DNA of 64,000 nucleotides, taken from NCBI GenBank assembly GCA_021029095.1, contig JAJOHG010000001.1, forward strand, positions 1,798,001-1,862,000. Reading direction: 5' to 3'. Source of the stretch: Phellopilus nigrolimitatus (Eukaryota > Basidiomycota > Agaricomycetes > Hymenochaetales > Hymenochaetaceae). Below the pieces are notes generated by a model. The model saw nothing but the letters and a program-made list of their open reading frames with translations. It ran no database searches and was not told the origin of the DNA. The first letter of the stretch is position 1. The number at the start of each line of letters is the position of its first letter. Shown here piece by piece: positions 11,683 through 23,900 of this stretch. The position numbers were made by a program, and so were the translations under genes.

Positions 11683-14600
11683 TTAGGCACGACCGCCCTT
11701 GTTCTTCTTCTTTACAACCTTGTAGCCGCCAAATTCATTCTGCGCTTGCTTCGGCTGTGCCTTGACCACGTCCGCGAGGGACGCCTTTCCGTTTGCCGCA
11801 GTATGGCTCTGAGCAGCGCGCGGCCGCGACGCCGCGTCTGCCTTGCGTTTCGCGATGAACTCCGCCGCAAAGCGCCGTCCGTCCAGAGTCGTGCTCGCGC
11901 CGTATACCGTCTCCGCAATGAGTTCGACGGTAGATGGGTCGGGGTCGAGAGGGAAAAAGAGCAGCATCTGCGCGATCTCTTCAACTGGAAACCGGAAGTC
12001 AACACACGACGGATAAAGTATGCAGATGTAACGGGTCTGGCGTACACTGCACAGAGCTATTCAGCCCCTTCAGGGAGTCTCTCATCCACTTCAAGAACTC
12101 CGGCGAAGGTGCGCCGGGCTCTTCCTGTGCCTTGGGCACGGCCTTCGAAACAGCCGGAGCCGCCTTCGCGGCCTGCGGAGAGCTGGCTGGCCGAGGTGAG
12201 CTTACAACGGCAGCCGGCCGAGAAGGAGTGGTATTCGGAGCGGACGCCTGTGTGATAGGAGCTGGACGAGCCGGAGCAATGCTCGCAGGCACCGGCGGCT
12301 TCCCGCCCGAACCCACGACTGTCCAAGCCCCGCCTGCCTGAGGAGCAAGCGGGCCCTAACAAAGCAGATCATTAGCATCAGAATGACAAGACTCGTGTTA
12401 TCATCTACCTTGGCAGCCGGCACCTGCACGGCCCTCTTCGCTGCAGACGCAATGGTCTCCTTTTCCTTCACCAGCATCTTGCGGCGTTCCTCTTCCTCCT
12501 GGATCTCTTTCATAGTTTTTGCCGCCGGCTTGGCAGAGTTCGTCCAGACAGGCGCCGACGACGAAGCTGGCGATGTCGCAGATACGTCTTTACCGGGAGA
12601 GACATTACTTCGGCCACCAGTCTGAGATGTAGGCAAACCCCAAGACGCAGTGAATTGAACTTCATCGCTTGATGAAGCGGCAGCAGCGGCACGAGCAGCG
12701 CGCTCGCGCTCCATCGCAGCAGCCTTTTGCGCTTCACGCAACTTGTTCTCGGCCTCTTGAATTTCGCGAAGACTTGTGGATGCCGTAGTCCGCTTGGCCT
12801 TGACGTCTTCGTCCGTTATCCACGCTGCCTTCTGTGAAGATGGGGAGGCAACAAGTGCCTTCAAGGGTGGAGCAGTGGCTGCAGCCTGGTTTTGCTCAGG
12901 CGCCGAAGTTTGCGCTGCAGTTTTTCCTTTGCGTTTTGACGCAGCTTGCTGATCAGCACCAGTGGCAGCATTGATCGGTGTAGCAAGGGCGGGTGACGCT
13001 GCCGCTGAAGTCACAGGCGCCGTTTCGGCGGCCGTCTGAGCAGGAGCAGCACTAACACTGGACGGTAAAGGTTCATTGAGCTCCCGAGAACCAACGGATC
13101 CATGATGCACATTATGCTGAATTACGTTGGCGGTAGTCAGGCTCTGGGAGTCCTCCGTCCGTTGCCCCCATCCCTCATTGGTGTTCCTAGGTGGATTCGA
13201 TGTCCAAGGGTCCTTACCATTTGCCTGTAATTGAGCCTCAACTTGAGGTTTAGCCCAAGCCGGACGCTGGGGTGGAGCCGAAGGGTTGACTAAAAAGGTG
13301 TTGCTTGCAGTCGGACGGTCAGCGTCGAATGGCCGCGGACGTTGAGGTTCCTGGACCTGAGGCACACCCCACGGCGATACAGGTGGCGTTTGTCTTGGCT
13401 GGAACTGCGTCTGTATCCGCCCAGCAGTAGGAGAAGGCGCGACAGGACTGGGCTGGTCGAAGTCGTGCGCAAATCCAGTTGATAACGGAGGCAGAGAAAG
13501 CTGCTGAGGTGCTCCCACAAACCGTGAAGGAGAGTTATTGGGGAAATCTTTGAACATGATTTATGAAGGTTTTAAGATCATAACAAAGTCGGGACTTACT
13601 GCTAAACGGCAAGTTCGGATCGTCCCGCTGTGCTATGATTTGTCCCAGTAACTCAGACTGCTCCGATTGTTCGAAAAATCTATGCGGAGGACCCGATGAC
13701 GGCGTGAAGGGATCTGCAGAAGGAGGGCCCACGGGCGCAATGTAAGAAGGCTCTCGCATGAAGGGCGAATGACTATTGGGTGTGTCAAGCCTTCCCAGTT
13801 GGCCTAGCTGGGACACTTCCGGCGGGCCATTCCAACCTTGAATACCATTGTTCTGGAGAGTCTGCCAGGGCATATTAGGCAGGTTGGTACCCTGCGCATC
13901 GAAAGAGGACGACCGGCTCGATTGAATGCCATCATTGTAAACGTGGCGAACAGCCTGGGGCATAGCAGGACTACTGTTCGAGGAATAGCCGTTTGCACTT
14001 GTGCGTCCGTTAAGAGGCATTTCATTTGCGAAACGCTGATTTGGCAGTCGGCTCCCAACGGCTATCGGATCCGGAGAAATAGGCGGACGAGTAAAATTTC
14101 CTCCGAACGAGGAAGACGGAGAAGCTGACGCGGTGGAGTTAGCATTGATGTAAGCGTCCACATTATTGTTTCTGCCATAAGTTTGAGGGCTGGGCTGACG
14201 AGACGAGTCTACAACACCCAGTCGATGCAAAAGAGTGGGTCCGGCGGCAGGTATACGAACAAGTCCAGGTGGCGGCAAGACATCGTTAATTGGAGAAAGA
14301 AATACACGCTCCCCTTGAGCCCGACGCTTGATATCAGCCAAAGGCATGAACTCCGTATCAATAGTAACCCGCTTCATCATGAGGTTGTCTGTAAAGTAGT
14401 GTTGTTCGTGCCATGTCTGCATGGTCTCCCCAGGGAACGGGCCTATTACGTTCGTTAACACGATGTCTTTACTACGGGGCGTGAAGAAAATGCTTACCTT
14501 GTACATTTCCCGATGGATCGACATATGACCAAAGCACTTTGGCTAGGTCTGACGTATCTGGTTGGCCACTACCGAGGCTATTCTCACCCACGTCTAACGG

Positions 14601-15679
14601 CCTATTACCCTGCAAATTTGCCAAATTTGTATCCAATGTGAGATTATCAACGGCAGCTTGTAACTTCTTCACATCAGGCGCTGGGTGAGCAGAAAAGCCC
14701 GCGGATGGCGCGAGCACCGAAGGTGACGCATGTTCTCCATCTGCAACGTTGATTGTTGGATCCTGTGTTTCCTCTTCCTTTATTTCCTCAGCCTTTATGT
14801 CTCGTCGACCTTCCACTTCTTCATCCACACGAGACGCGTTTGGCTGGCCCGAAACACGTCTCTTTCCTCCATTCCACGCATTATCGTTACCGTTCAACAC
14901 ACCGTCGAATCCATTGCTACCTCCTAGACGTGTCCGAGGGGACGTAAGTGAGGGAGCAGCTAGATTTCCCGCTAGAGTTCCAGGAGCGCCGGACCACGAC
15001 GTTTTCCGTGGCAGCGTGAGAGGCGGTTGATCTAGCAAATCATATTTGAGCATGTATATGATTCTTTCTACAACGAATTGAATATAGGAACAAAACGCAC
15101 CAGCACCGCTACTGTCCCCACGCCTTCGCCTCCCCATCAGGCCTATACCGTTGTTCATTGGGCCACCTGTCCCAAGTTTAGACCCTTGCGCCAAGTAGTC
15201 TACAGACTGGCGACGCCGGGGCTCCGAGTTCAGCGAAGAAGAGGCGTATAGCTGACGCTCATGCGGTTAGCGCGGAATCTTTGCATATAGTAATTCTTTT
15301 CTGCGCCCACCTTTTTCTCCGCCTCGCTGAGCTCGCATAAGCATACCGGCTCTCCCGCGGCCTCCCTCACCACGCCCTCCCACCTTTCGACTTCAATGGG
15401 CAACGGGCCACGCCCCCCGCCGTTGCTCCAGATTTGGAGCATCTCATCACGCGAGTATCTGAAAGGATGCGCGACGTCCCGCTTGAGCTGCACGGGAGGC
15501 GCAGGCGGGGTGACGAGCGCAGAATACGAGGACGCGCCCGGAGGTGCATGGGAGCCGTTCGAAGGCGTGTTAAAGCCACCAGACGGGGGCGGTGGAGAGG
15601 ACGCTGCATGAGGCCGCGCAGAGGTAGGCTGCTTCGTCCTCATCCACTCTGGTCCAAAGTGCATAGTAGTCGGCGTCAT
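11683..15679 (-). CDS. GYF-domain protein (SMY2/GIGYF-like)
   Basis: Large, low-complexity protein of the SMY2/GIGYF group. These proteins bind proline-rich partners through the GYF domain and act in translational repression, mRNA decay or secretion. From the N-terminus: MTPTTMHFGPEWMRTK, a segment resembling the 4E-BP-like front of GIGYF proteins (FRYSRDEMLQIWSNGG), then WSYVDPSGNVQ joined across an intron (about 14507-14448) to GPFPGETMQTWHEQHYF, which is the GYF fold. The canonical GYF triplet reads HYF here. A long Pro/Ser/Gln region and a coiled segment follow (EIQEAENKLREAQKAAAMER, about 12700). The C-terminus is the conserved PEFLKWMRDSLKGLNSSV and FPLDPDPSTVELIAETVYG blocks, ending KKKNKGG. 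There are six inferred exons. Its target cannot be read from the sequence, although an eIF4E gene lies nearby. Confidence 0.85.
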
Positions 15680-16032
15680 TTTGTCAAAATGAGATGCAAA
15701 AGTTCAGGAATAATTCCGCGAAGCAGGTAGACCGCTTTCAAAGCTGGAGAGCTTAAGAGGATATGTGCAAATTTCCACGAGGCTGTGGTAGCTAGTCAAG
15801 CGCAAGAGGTCTTGTGCTTCTTGAAAGGCCCGCGAGTGCTTCTCAAGGGCCGGTCAATTCGCACTTCAGATTTTCATTCATAAAACGAACATTCGACTAC
15901 TATGACACAATGCGTCATTAATGAATGCCATTATGCATAGCTAAAGGGGCACATCCAGTCTACAAAGAATGTACGGTAATTAATAAGATAAATGCCAATG
16001 GACCCTCGGACAATGTGATGAGAAGAGCTAGT
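15680..16032. other. Intergenic region between GYF gene start and carrier gene stop
   Basis: This 353-base gap holds the promoter of the GYF gene (minus) and the 3' UTR of the carrier gene (minus). It is AT-rich around 15880-16010. No open frame or repeat could be supported. Confidence 0.4.
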
Positions 16033-17230
16033 CTATGAATCCTGTGGCTTTGCCAGTATACCCCCGATGCCCTGTCGTCACAATCAGACTCACTATTAAT
16101 GCGCAGAAAGGGGAACAAAACGCACCTCAAAGCAAGAAATCATTATGCCACAAGCTGGGGCGACTTTCGCTATTCGAGGTGTTAGTCCGGCGAAAAGTGC
16201 AGCAACGCCCTCTGTGCGAATCACATCTCTCAGAACAGCCACTAACGACGTAGATATCTGCGGAGAACCTCCAATTGTTGAGGTCATGACGAGAGCCTGC
16301 CTGCGCGTCTTGATTGTGTCAAAGGGCGCCGTAATCAGCGAGGCGAGCGTGCCGCTCACGGCACCGCTGGCGAACGCCGCCGATGCCCCTTCACGTCCAT
16401 GCTTCCTTAACACGCCCTTCAGCTGCTCGTAGTTCGCCCAGTATATTCCACTGAATGGCACATCGCGCCAGAGAGTAGGTCCAAGTCCTCGCCACAAAGA
16501 GTGCACACCGTGTGTCCGAGCAATTCCTCGAACAGACGTAAGAACAGAACGAAGGGTATGTGGATTACCAGGCGAAAGAGGCGTGGATTGAAGATTAGTG
16601 CGAACAAGTTCCAAGGGTGACGCCAGCGACGATATTAAGCCCCGCGCCATAGTGCCGGCAAACAAGGCGTTAGATATGGCCAGGGCGATATTGCTGGTAA
16701 CACCTCCCGGAGCATATGGTCATAAGTCAACATGTAGCATGTTGAAGCAGGAACACTTATTAATCTTGAGGATAAAATTAGTGCGCAGAAACTTGCGGGT
16801 CAAAAAAAAGAAGAATGGAGACATACAAAGTTGTCCCCGCTCCTTTCCAGAGCCCTTTCAGTCCTTCCGCTTGGAAACGTGGCGCAGTGCATCCCAAAAA
16901 TCCATTGACTCTCTCTGTCCTCATCATCCCGTGATCCCATATGCACACCAGTTCCTGTGGTAGCTGCCGGGCGTATGAGGACATGTTGCGGACGCAGCCC
17001 GTAGAATTGGGTCGGCAACATGCCTGCAGAGACGTCGGTCTAGGAAATAGCGGATTTGTTGCAGGCCGCTGTGTCTGCAATCGCGTCTTCACCACGTCGA
17101 ATGGTGTCACTGAGGGGAGGCTTGTCAGATCACGCAAGGCCCCGATTAACAAATTTTATCACGTACTGGTGAGTGCAGTCACAGACGAACCAATGGCAGC
17201 GGCCACGAGCTTAGCATTAAAAGGATCCAT
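16033..17230 (-). CDS. Mitochondrial carrier, SLC25A39/SLC25A40/MTM1 type, with apparent frameshifts
   Basis: Inner-membrane carrier with three repeats. In animals this subfamily imports glutathione; in yeast Mtm1 it affects manganese and iron-sulfur supply. Repeat 1 has MTPFDVVKTRLQTQ, formed by joining an exon ending near 17174 to one starting near 17110. Repeat 2 has SPLELVRTNLQS and repeat 3 has APFDTIKTRRQ. The loop after repeat 1 is cysteine-bearing (ACCRPNSTGCVRNMSS), as in this subfamily. Three single-base problems occur: one extra base in 16893-16895 and one missing base near 16870 put an eight-residue stretch out of frame where DALRHVSK is expected, and one base seems missing near 16665 before LFAGTMARGL. 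The start is taken at 17230 (MDPFNAKLVAAAIGS); an upstream in-frame ATG at 17365 would add 45 residues. Pseudogene status is possible but assembly error is likelier. Confidence 0.85.
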
Positions 17231-17594
17231 GCCAGCGACTAGTACCAGCTGTCGTCGAGGTCGTGGACGCCGAAAGGATGTGGAGTTGTGTGTGAGGCTG
17301 GAAACTGGAAACTGGATCCGAAGGCGGCAAAGGCGGACGTCACTCCTTCGGCCGACTTGACTCATCTTATCTGATAAGGGCGTTCACCGAACTGGGATGC
17401 AATTCGAGTTTACCTTCCAAAACGAAATCTATTTGTGATTTGTAATCGGCGGACTGCAATCATAAACACTCGTTTCATATCTCTCCTAGTTATACATTTC
17501 GTTCAGAGGCCACACGTTCCTTAAATAAGTCAAGAATATCCAAGAAAGAACCAGCCAAACAGCATTATAATCCTCTGCGAAGACCAACCTGTAT

Positions 17595-19441
17595 TTAGAA
17601 ATCCTGGTAAGGAGGCGGAGTAGCATCGTCCGCTTCATCGTCCTTTCCACTTGGCACTCCACTTCCACCCTGCTTGGACGCTCCTTCATTCAGAAGCCTG
17701 TCCCTCTCTTCCTTCTCCAGACGCTTCTTCTCCTCTTCGGCAGTCTCGTATTTCTGAGCTGGCGCACTACCGTGCAAAAGGCTGTCGTGTTCTTCACGCT
17801 GGAGTCGCGCCTTCTCAGCCCCCGCATTCTCAAATTCTGCAGACTTCCCGACACTCACGCCATAACTCGCATCCACCCCAGCTGGAGTCCCTGGTCCCGA
17901 CGATGAAGGTACTGTTCCTGACAACTGAGGTGGTATTCCTGACGGCGGAGGCGCTGCTCCTGAAGGCGGAGGTGTAGGCTGCTTCTTCAGATCTTTAAGC
18001 GAGCCACTCGAAGGCCCTGGCCCGCCCGCACCAGCAGAAAGAGGGACGCCAGTTTCCGCGATGGTAGGCTCGGGGATAGCGACCGGAGCAGTCGTATGCT
18101 GTGCATCCGTAGGGGAAACATTTGCATTTGCATTAGAATTGACAGGTGGAGACGTGGTAGGCACAGGAGCAGGAGAGTAATTGAGTGCTGCAGGGTTCAG
18201 CGGTGTAGGGGAAGTACGGGGCGCCGTCGCTGGCGACGAAGTAGATGATGGCGTATCAGATGCGTTTGTCTGGGGAGTCACCGGCAAGCTCTTTTCAGGC
18301 TGGGGAAGCGTAGATGGCATGCTCGAGAGTTCCGAAGCATGCGTGACGCCGAAGCTTCGAGAATCGGATCTGTTGATATCTGCTGCAGACGGCTGGAACG
18401 AGTGGGTGATGCTTCCAGGCTTGTAATTGTCAAGCGCATGCTGCAGCGACGCGCGAGTCGCGGCTGTTGCCTGTGCGCCGGTATAAGGCTGGGCATCCGA
18501 GGGTGGAATGGAAGGCAAAGCTGAAATAATTGAGGTTGAAGCCTCAGCAACGAGAACAAGCTTCTCGCCGTACTATTAGAAACGATGTGAGTCTGACGTC
18601 AAATAAATTGTCGGAAGGTTGAATCTAACCTCTCTCAATGCCGCCCATTTAGCACGCTCGGCATCTGCAACGCCCTTTCTCTTGAGAATTTCGATTTCCT
18701 TCTCTCCTGCTGCGTCTTCCTCCTCTGCCGTCTGAAGTTGCTGCTTCAACTCAGCCAATCGCTTTTCTGTACCCTTTTGCTGCTCATGCTCGATTCTCGC
18801 GATCTGGTTCTGGATTCCAGCGCGTATGTTGCGCTTCGGCTCTAGCGCCTTCTCCGCATCCCGAAGAGCCTTCAAAGGCGAACGCGACGTGTTCAGCTCC
18901 GAGGAAAGCGTGGCAGACAAGGCACCATGCACAAAGTTTAAATATGCCAGTCTGTCAGTCACTGCACCCAGGAACGCATGATAAGCAAAATGACTGAGGA
19001 TAGTAGGGCTTTGATCGCACCATCTTTGATGTCTGCATCTCCATGCTGGCCCCACATGTACAGCTCTTTGCTCTGAGACTTTGCATCTTTTGCGACGCTA
19101 TTAAAGTCGAGCGCAACCCCTTTTTGTGTCGTGATGATCCGCTGAACGGGTCCCACGTTCCTGCAGCATCAAATTGCGTCAGTTTGCCAATAAAGGCGCA
19201 TACATCTAGAAAATGACTGACGAGTACTGCATTTGTAGATTCTTGAACTGGTAGGTAAGGTTTCCGAGGCAGACGACCTAGCACTGATGCCGCCTTGGGC
19301 TGCGGGGTCGTTGGGATGCTCGGAGGAGCCGCCGTGCTGCTGCTGCAGTTTGGTCTGAAGCTGGGAGACCTGGCCGGAGAGCGGGGACTGCTCGTAGGCA
19401 TTCTGTGCTTTATTAGCCAACGAGGAGAGGAAGCTAGACAT
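17595..19441 (-). CDS. PIL1: Eisosome BAR-domain protein Pil1/Lsp1, with an apparent 1-nt frameshift
   Basis: Core eisosome protein. Its banana-shaped BAR dimer coats furrows of the fungal plasma membrane. The ATG at 19441 gives MSSFLSSLANKAQNAYEQSP. The BAR region shows RIITTQKGVALDFNSVAKD, SKELYMWGQHGDADIKD, VTDRLAYLNFVHGALSA, RNIRAGIQNQIARIEHEQQK, KRKGVADAERAKWAALRE and YGEKLVLVAEASTSIISALP, all conserved in Pil1. The C-terminal 250 residues are Pro/Ser/Thr-rich with a charged coiled segment (EEEKKRLEKEERDRLL). The N-terminal exon leaves frame near 19268: ISARSSA must be followed by LGNLTYQFKNLQMQY, which needs one more C in the CC run. An intron there would be only about 30 bases. Whether it is Pil1 or Lsp1 in the yeast sense cannot be decided. 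Confidence 0.9.
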
Positions 19442-19728
19442 GATGGTGGGATGATGAGTGTTGGGAAGCAAGAGGGAGCTGGATGTATGCTTTATAGAGC
19501 GTTGATAGTGACCGCGAGATTACAGCGATTGCACCGCGTCCGCAGTCGCGACGCGTCATAACCTCACTGAGGTCATCAGCAGATGTTCCCACGGTAGCTA
19601 AAATGCTATAAGCAGTGCTGTCATTGTCTGAGAACAATTGGCATACACCCCGTACAAAAAATTAATGTATGAAAGAATGGCCCACCACTGTATCCTGCAC
19701 TAATTTACATTACGACGGAAAACATAAT

Positions 19729-20912
19729 TCACACAACGATCTTCTTCGACTTGCCCTTCTTCTCCGAGTCCTTGTGCGACAAGAACTCAACCTCGGTCGC
19801 GAGCGGGCCTCCCAGTTTCTGCGTCTCCCCATATCCGAGCACGCTCATTTTGAAGTGCTTCCCGATATTCTCTATCCTCTCACGGAGCTTCTCGTCCTCC
19901 GGTCCCGCAGGTGCAAGCCGCGTCCAGATTGACACGCGGTAGAACTGTGGGCGAGTAGACACGATGACCCCGGTCACAAGTGATTGTGGCGCCGACTCCT
20001 CTGAGGCAAGCAGGGAAGAGTCGAACGTCTCACCGATGGCCGCAAGCATCTACGTTATTGCTTAACATGAGCTGCTATCTAAGAAATTAGAAGTTCAGAG
20101 CGCTCACGGTATACAGCCACATCCTATCGACGTTGTTTCGGTTCTTATCCTTGGGTAGCTGAATGCTCCACTTCCCCCCATTTTTGTTTGCGTCGTCTTC
20201 CCAAGCAGGGATGATCCCTTCCTAAAGCCAAGAGTTAATACATGTGGCGTAGATCACCCAAAATGCATTGCTTTACCTTGAAGAGATAGTAGTTAGCTTT
20301 TTGTGGCAGTTGCGACGGTGGCACAATGTTATTATACAGCCTAAAAGGCAGACACGTCAATGAAGTCAGCATGATATGCTGAACTGCAAGACGCACCCCC
20401 AAAATTCCTCTACGCTGTCGAAACTGATGACCCGTTTTATATCTTCCATCCACCCCATTGCCGCAGCAGCACCTGGCGTCTGTGGTAAGGGAGTTTGGGG
20501 AACAGATGTCATAGGCGTCTGCGGCAAGTTTCGCCCCTTTGTCGAAGGCGAGTCGAACCACAGTGTCCACGGGGAGAAAAGAGGGTGCTATGTGCGATGA
20601 GAAGGTGAGGAACATAGAACGTCAGTACAAAGAAACCTAAAGGTAGAGCACGTATATGCGACGTACCTTGACGTTGAAATTAGTCGGATCGCTGAACACA
20701 GTCCTGATCCCCTCAGCTTGAGACTCCATATCAACTTCCTGGATCTCGCCGTCCTCGAGGTCGTTGCCATCAGCTGAGGCCGAGGTTTCCGGTGGCGAGG
20801 TCTTGGATGCGTCGGTTGCGCCGTTAGTGTTGTTGCTCTCTGCCACGGCGGACGAGAGAGCAGCTTTGGATGCCTGCACCGCAGCGGCGGGAAGGGAGGA
20901 TGCCGGGGCCAT
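19729..20912 (-). CDS. mRNA cap-binding protein eIF4E with PQTP-repeat insert
   Basis: Translation initiation factor that binds the m7G cap of mRNA. The exons give an acidic/Ser-rich N-terminus (MAPASSLPAAAVQASKAA ... DLEDGEIQEVD), then HPLFSPWTLWFDSP, ISFDSVEEFWGLYNNIVPPS, NYYLFK, EGIIPAWEDDANKNGGKWSI, DRMWLYT and a C-terminal lobe with SIWTRLAP. The cap-stacking tryptophans (WTLWF and WEDD) and the VEEFW motif are present. Between the first tryptophans and VEEFW sits an insert carrying three PQTP motifs (20475-20525), longer than in classical yeast or human eIF4E-1. The insert recalls divergent fungal eIF4E classes. Start at 20912; five or six exons. The long 5' gap beyond the start is described separately. 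Confidence 0.93.
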
Positions 20913-23900
20913 GATCGATAGGTTGAGAGACGGGAAAGCTAGTAATCACCAGAGAGGGCACACGATCGCGATGAAAGGACAGAGACAAAGACCACAGAAA
21001 GAAAAATCAAGAATAACGTAAGTTGTTATGTGCGCGGAGCGTAATTAGCTTTAGTATATGCAGAGCAGCTGAGAATGAAGAGCGGTCGATGGGCACAAAG
21101 CAGATTGAGAGTCGGGTATGTGTAAGTAGCTTGCGGTTTGCTGTGATGAGATTTCTTTTGCAAGTCTTGAGGAGCTTGTGTCCTTTTTTGGAGTACCTTC
21201 TCGATCAAAACAACGCCAAGCACATATATTAGTCATATCACCACCGAAAACGCTACCAGTGATTCTCGATTTAATAGCACGCTCGACGACTCAACAGTAA
21301 GACTTTCATACAAGACTGTTGGATACGGGCACCTCGCTTGACGAGAACCCTGGCAGTTCCGTTGCATGATTGACGCGCAAATATTATTTCAAATCTACGT
21401 ATAGGCCATAATTTGATAACCCGGCGGCGAGTCATCAAAGCAGCAGCAGCAATAGGTACCCATCGCAGCTCAAGGTAAGTTAAAAATTGGGTATCCATGT
21501 ATGCTATGATACAGCCATCTTGCGGCAGGCTTTTTTTGCAGCAGGCTTTGGGGGCAGCTACTAGTAGGCTCGTGACTAGCCGCCATTGTCGTCCGCCGCC
21601 AGAAGAGCGGAAGAGTTTGAGTGGAAGAATAATAATGCCACTGATATTCTACGATAACCCGTGGCGGTTTCTTCCGAGACGCCGTCATGTAAGAAGTATT
21701 TAATGCGAATCGGCGCTGTGGCCGCCCTCTGTTCTTTTTAGGTGTTTGTTTGCAACTCCCGATCGCACGAAGTCTCTTTTCTCCCCAGATTTCTAGCCGG
21801 GAACGTGGTCGACGATGACGCCGGTTACCTGGAGTTCTGTAGACCCGTCTGGCCTCTGGGTGATATCTGACATCGACAATGCTTCAAATTACCTAATCAC
21901 AGTGCTTTGGATTGTGCGCCGATTTCCTTCTGCCGCGACGCTCTTTGGCTTTCGTCCTTCGAAATCCCATTTCGAGTCCCGGACGGAGCTCAGAAGGCGG
22001 AGTACTGAGCGGACACGAAATTTTCAAAGAGAGATGACATATATTTGATCGGACGCACATGTACGGAGTGCTTCTGCGAGTGGCTTCATCGATAGGTCGA
22101 GGTAGACGAGCGCGACGAGCTCGCTGCGTTCCTGACTGGCTCACATGGTGTCCGAGAACGCCGTCCGAGATGGTCGAGACCACTGAAATGGGGGATAAAA
22201 ATCTAACGGGGGCCCCCCGTCGACGGCGCAAAAAGGAGAATACGAGGCTATGATAAGATATTCATGACGCACCTTTCTCTCTCAAGCCTTCCAGACGATC
22301 CTGCAAGAAACACTGTCTGGATTAGCAGAGCAGGAACTTTACAAGTCGATCAAAGACATCTCCCACTCCACATCGATTTCCCGTTCATCGGTAAGGCCGA
22401 AGCCTTATAAATGTCCTTCACACTCGCGTGCGAACCTTCACTACAAGGCGAGACTATCTGTGAGTTTCTGTCGTTGCAATTTTTCGGAAGATGAGACGAG
22501 AGACGTTTGCACTCGTCAAACAAAGCTAAGACCTGACATCGCTCCGAGCACTTATTCAAACAGCTCGAAATACGAAATGGTCACGGAATCAAAGGTCACT
22601 GCGCTTCTTTGACACTCTGCGTCGACCCGTCTGTAACGGCTCAGATCTTAGCGCTCGTCCGTAGCGAAGTCGAAGGTTTATGTCCGCGAGCCTCCCGTCT
22701 TCAAGAACCGACTTGAAGCATTTCTCCGCTTTACACATTATCGGATTCCCCAATTCTATCGCATTTCGTTTGTGGTCTATGTGCTTCCTTGACCCTTTCA
22801 CGGCGGTTCTCGACAAGTGCCTTACGCTTCGCCGCTTCCTCAGCGCAGTCTATGCCTCCTTCTGGCCCAATGTCGCCGGTCACGTACACATGCTCCTGCT
22901 AATTTACCGCGACATCGGTGTTTAAAAAAAGAAAGGGAAAAGGCGGCTCTGCAGGCTTCTGTTGTCAAGTGTCAGACGACACCAGTTCCCGACCAACGCC
23001 AGTCCCTGGTTCGCGGCCGGTCATATGATTCTGTTTCGCGACGAGCATCCGCCCCAGAAGCCGGCCGGCCGGCCGGCGTGTGCGCGCGTCTGCCGCTACG
23101 CCTGCTCGGCACATCAGCGAGAGTGACGGCTGCCCACTGGCCTGCGGCCGGCCTTACGACCCGCGAAGCGCGCCCCGCCCGCTGTAGCGACGATACGTCC
23201 GCGGGTCGCGCGTATGCATACGTGTATACCGTACGTGTACGTGTGTGTGCGCGTTTACAGATCACGGAAGAGATAAAGAATCAGCATCATGATTCACGCG
23301 ATTGGGTTCTGTCTTTGCATGACTTTTTTCGCTCTCCGACGAATGTCTGACAACTTGTCCGGCACCCTGGAGGTTGGCGACAGCTCCGGCGGGCGTAGCG
23401 GCACGCACGCAGTGCGGCAGAATCTGTGACTCGCGGATAGTACACCCCCTTTTTTGAACCTCACACGCTTTCCTCTTCTCTTGTAGTATATGAGACCGAC
23501 AACTTCAGCAGGACTCCCTTATACAGCCGTTTGCAAAAATAACGAGACTGGTCGAAAATAAAATCAATGTTCTCCCTTATTGGGACTTGGTCGGAATTGC
23601 GTCGTCCATTGCAGTGAGATCCTCTTGTCATCAAGCTCTTGGATGATGCCAAATATCGATTCAAGCACAACAAAGAGTCGAGGATACGGCCCTCGTCTAC
23701 AATATCGCGTACATCGGCTCTAGAGAGGTTTCAAAAGATGGAGACCGCTGTAAAGGGGACCCTCTGATACTTTATCTGTCGGAGAGGAAGGCGAGTGTAA
23801 GGAGGTTTTGGACGGTAGACAGCGACAACGCTCGACTGTGGGGCAGTCAGGCGTCCCGTGCACTTGGCCGTATCGCCTGTTACCCCGCTTCCGTTGTATT

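Noticed and set aside
17231..17365. Start of the carrier gene at 17365
   Set aside because: The extra 45 residues are not typical of the family; 17230 begins a normal first helix. Kept as an alternative only.
22817..23350. 177-codon frame in the gene-free block
   Set aside because: Arg/Ala/Thr-rich product of a CpG-rich stretch, no domain, no supported splice partners.
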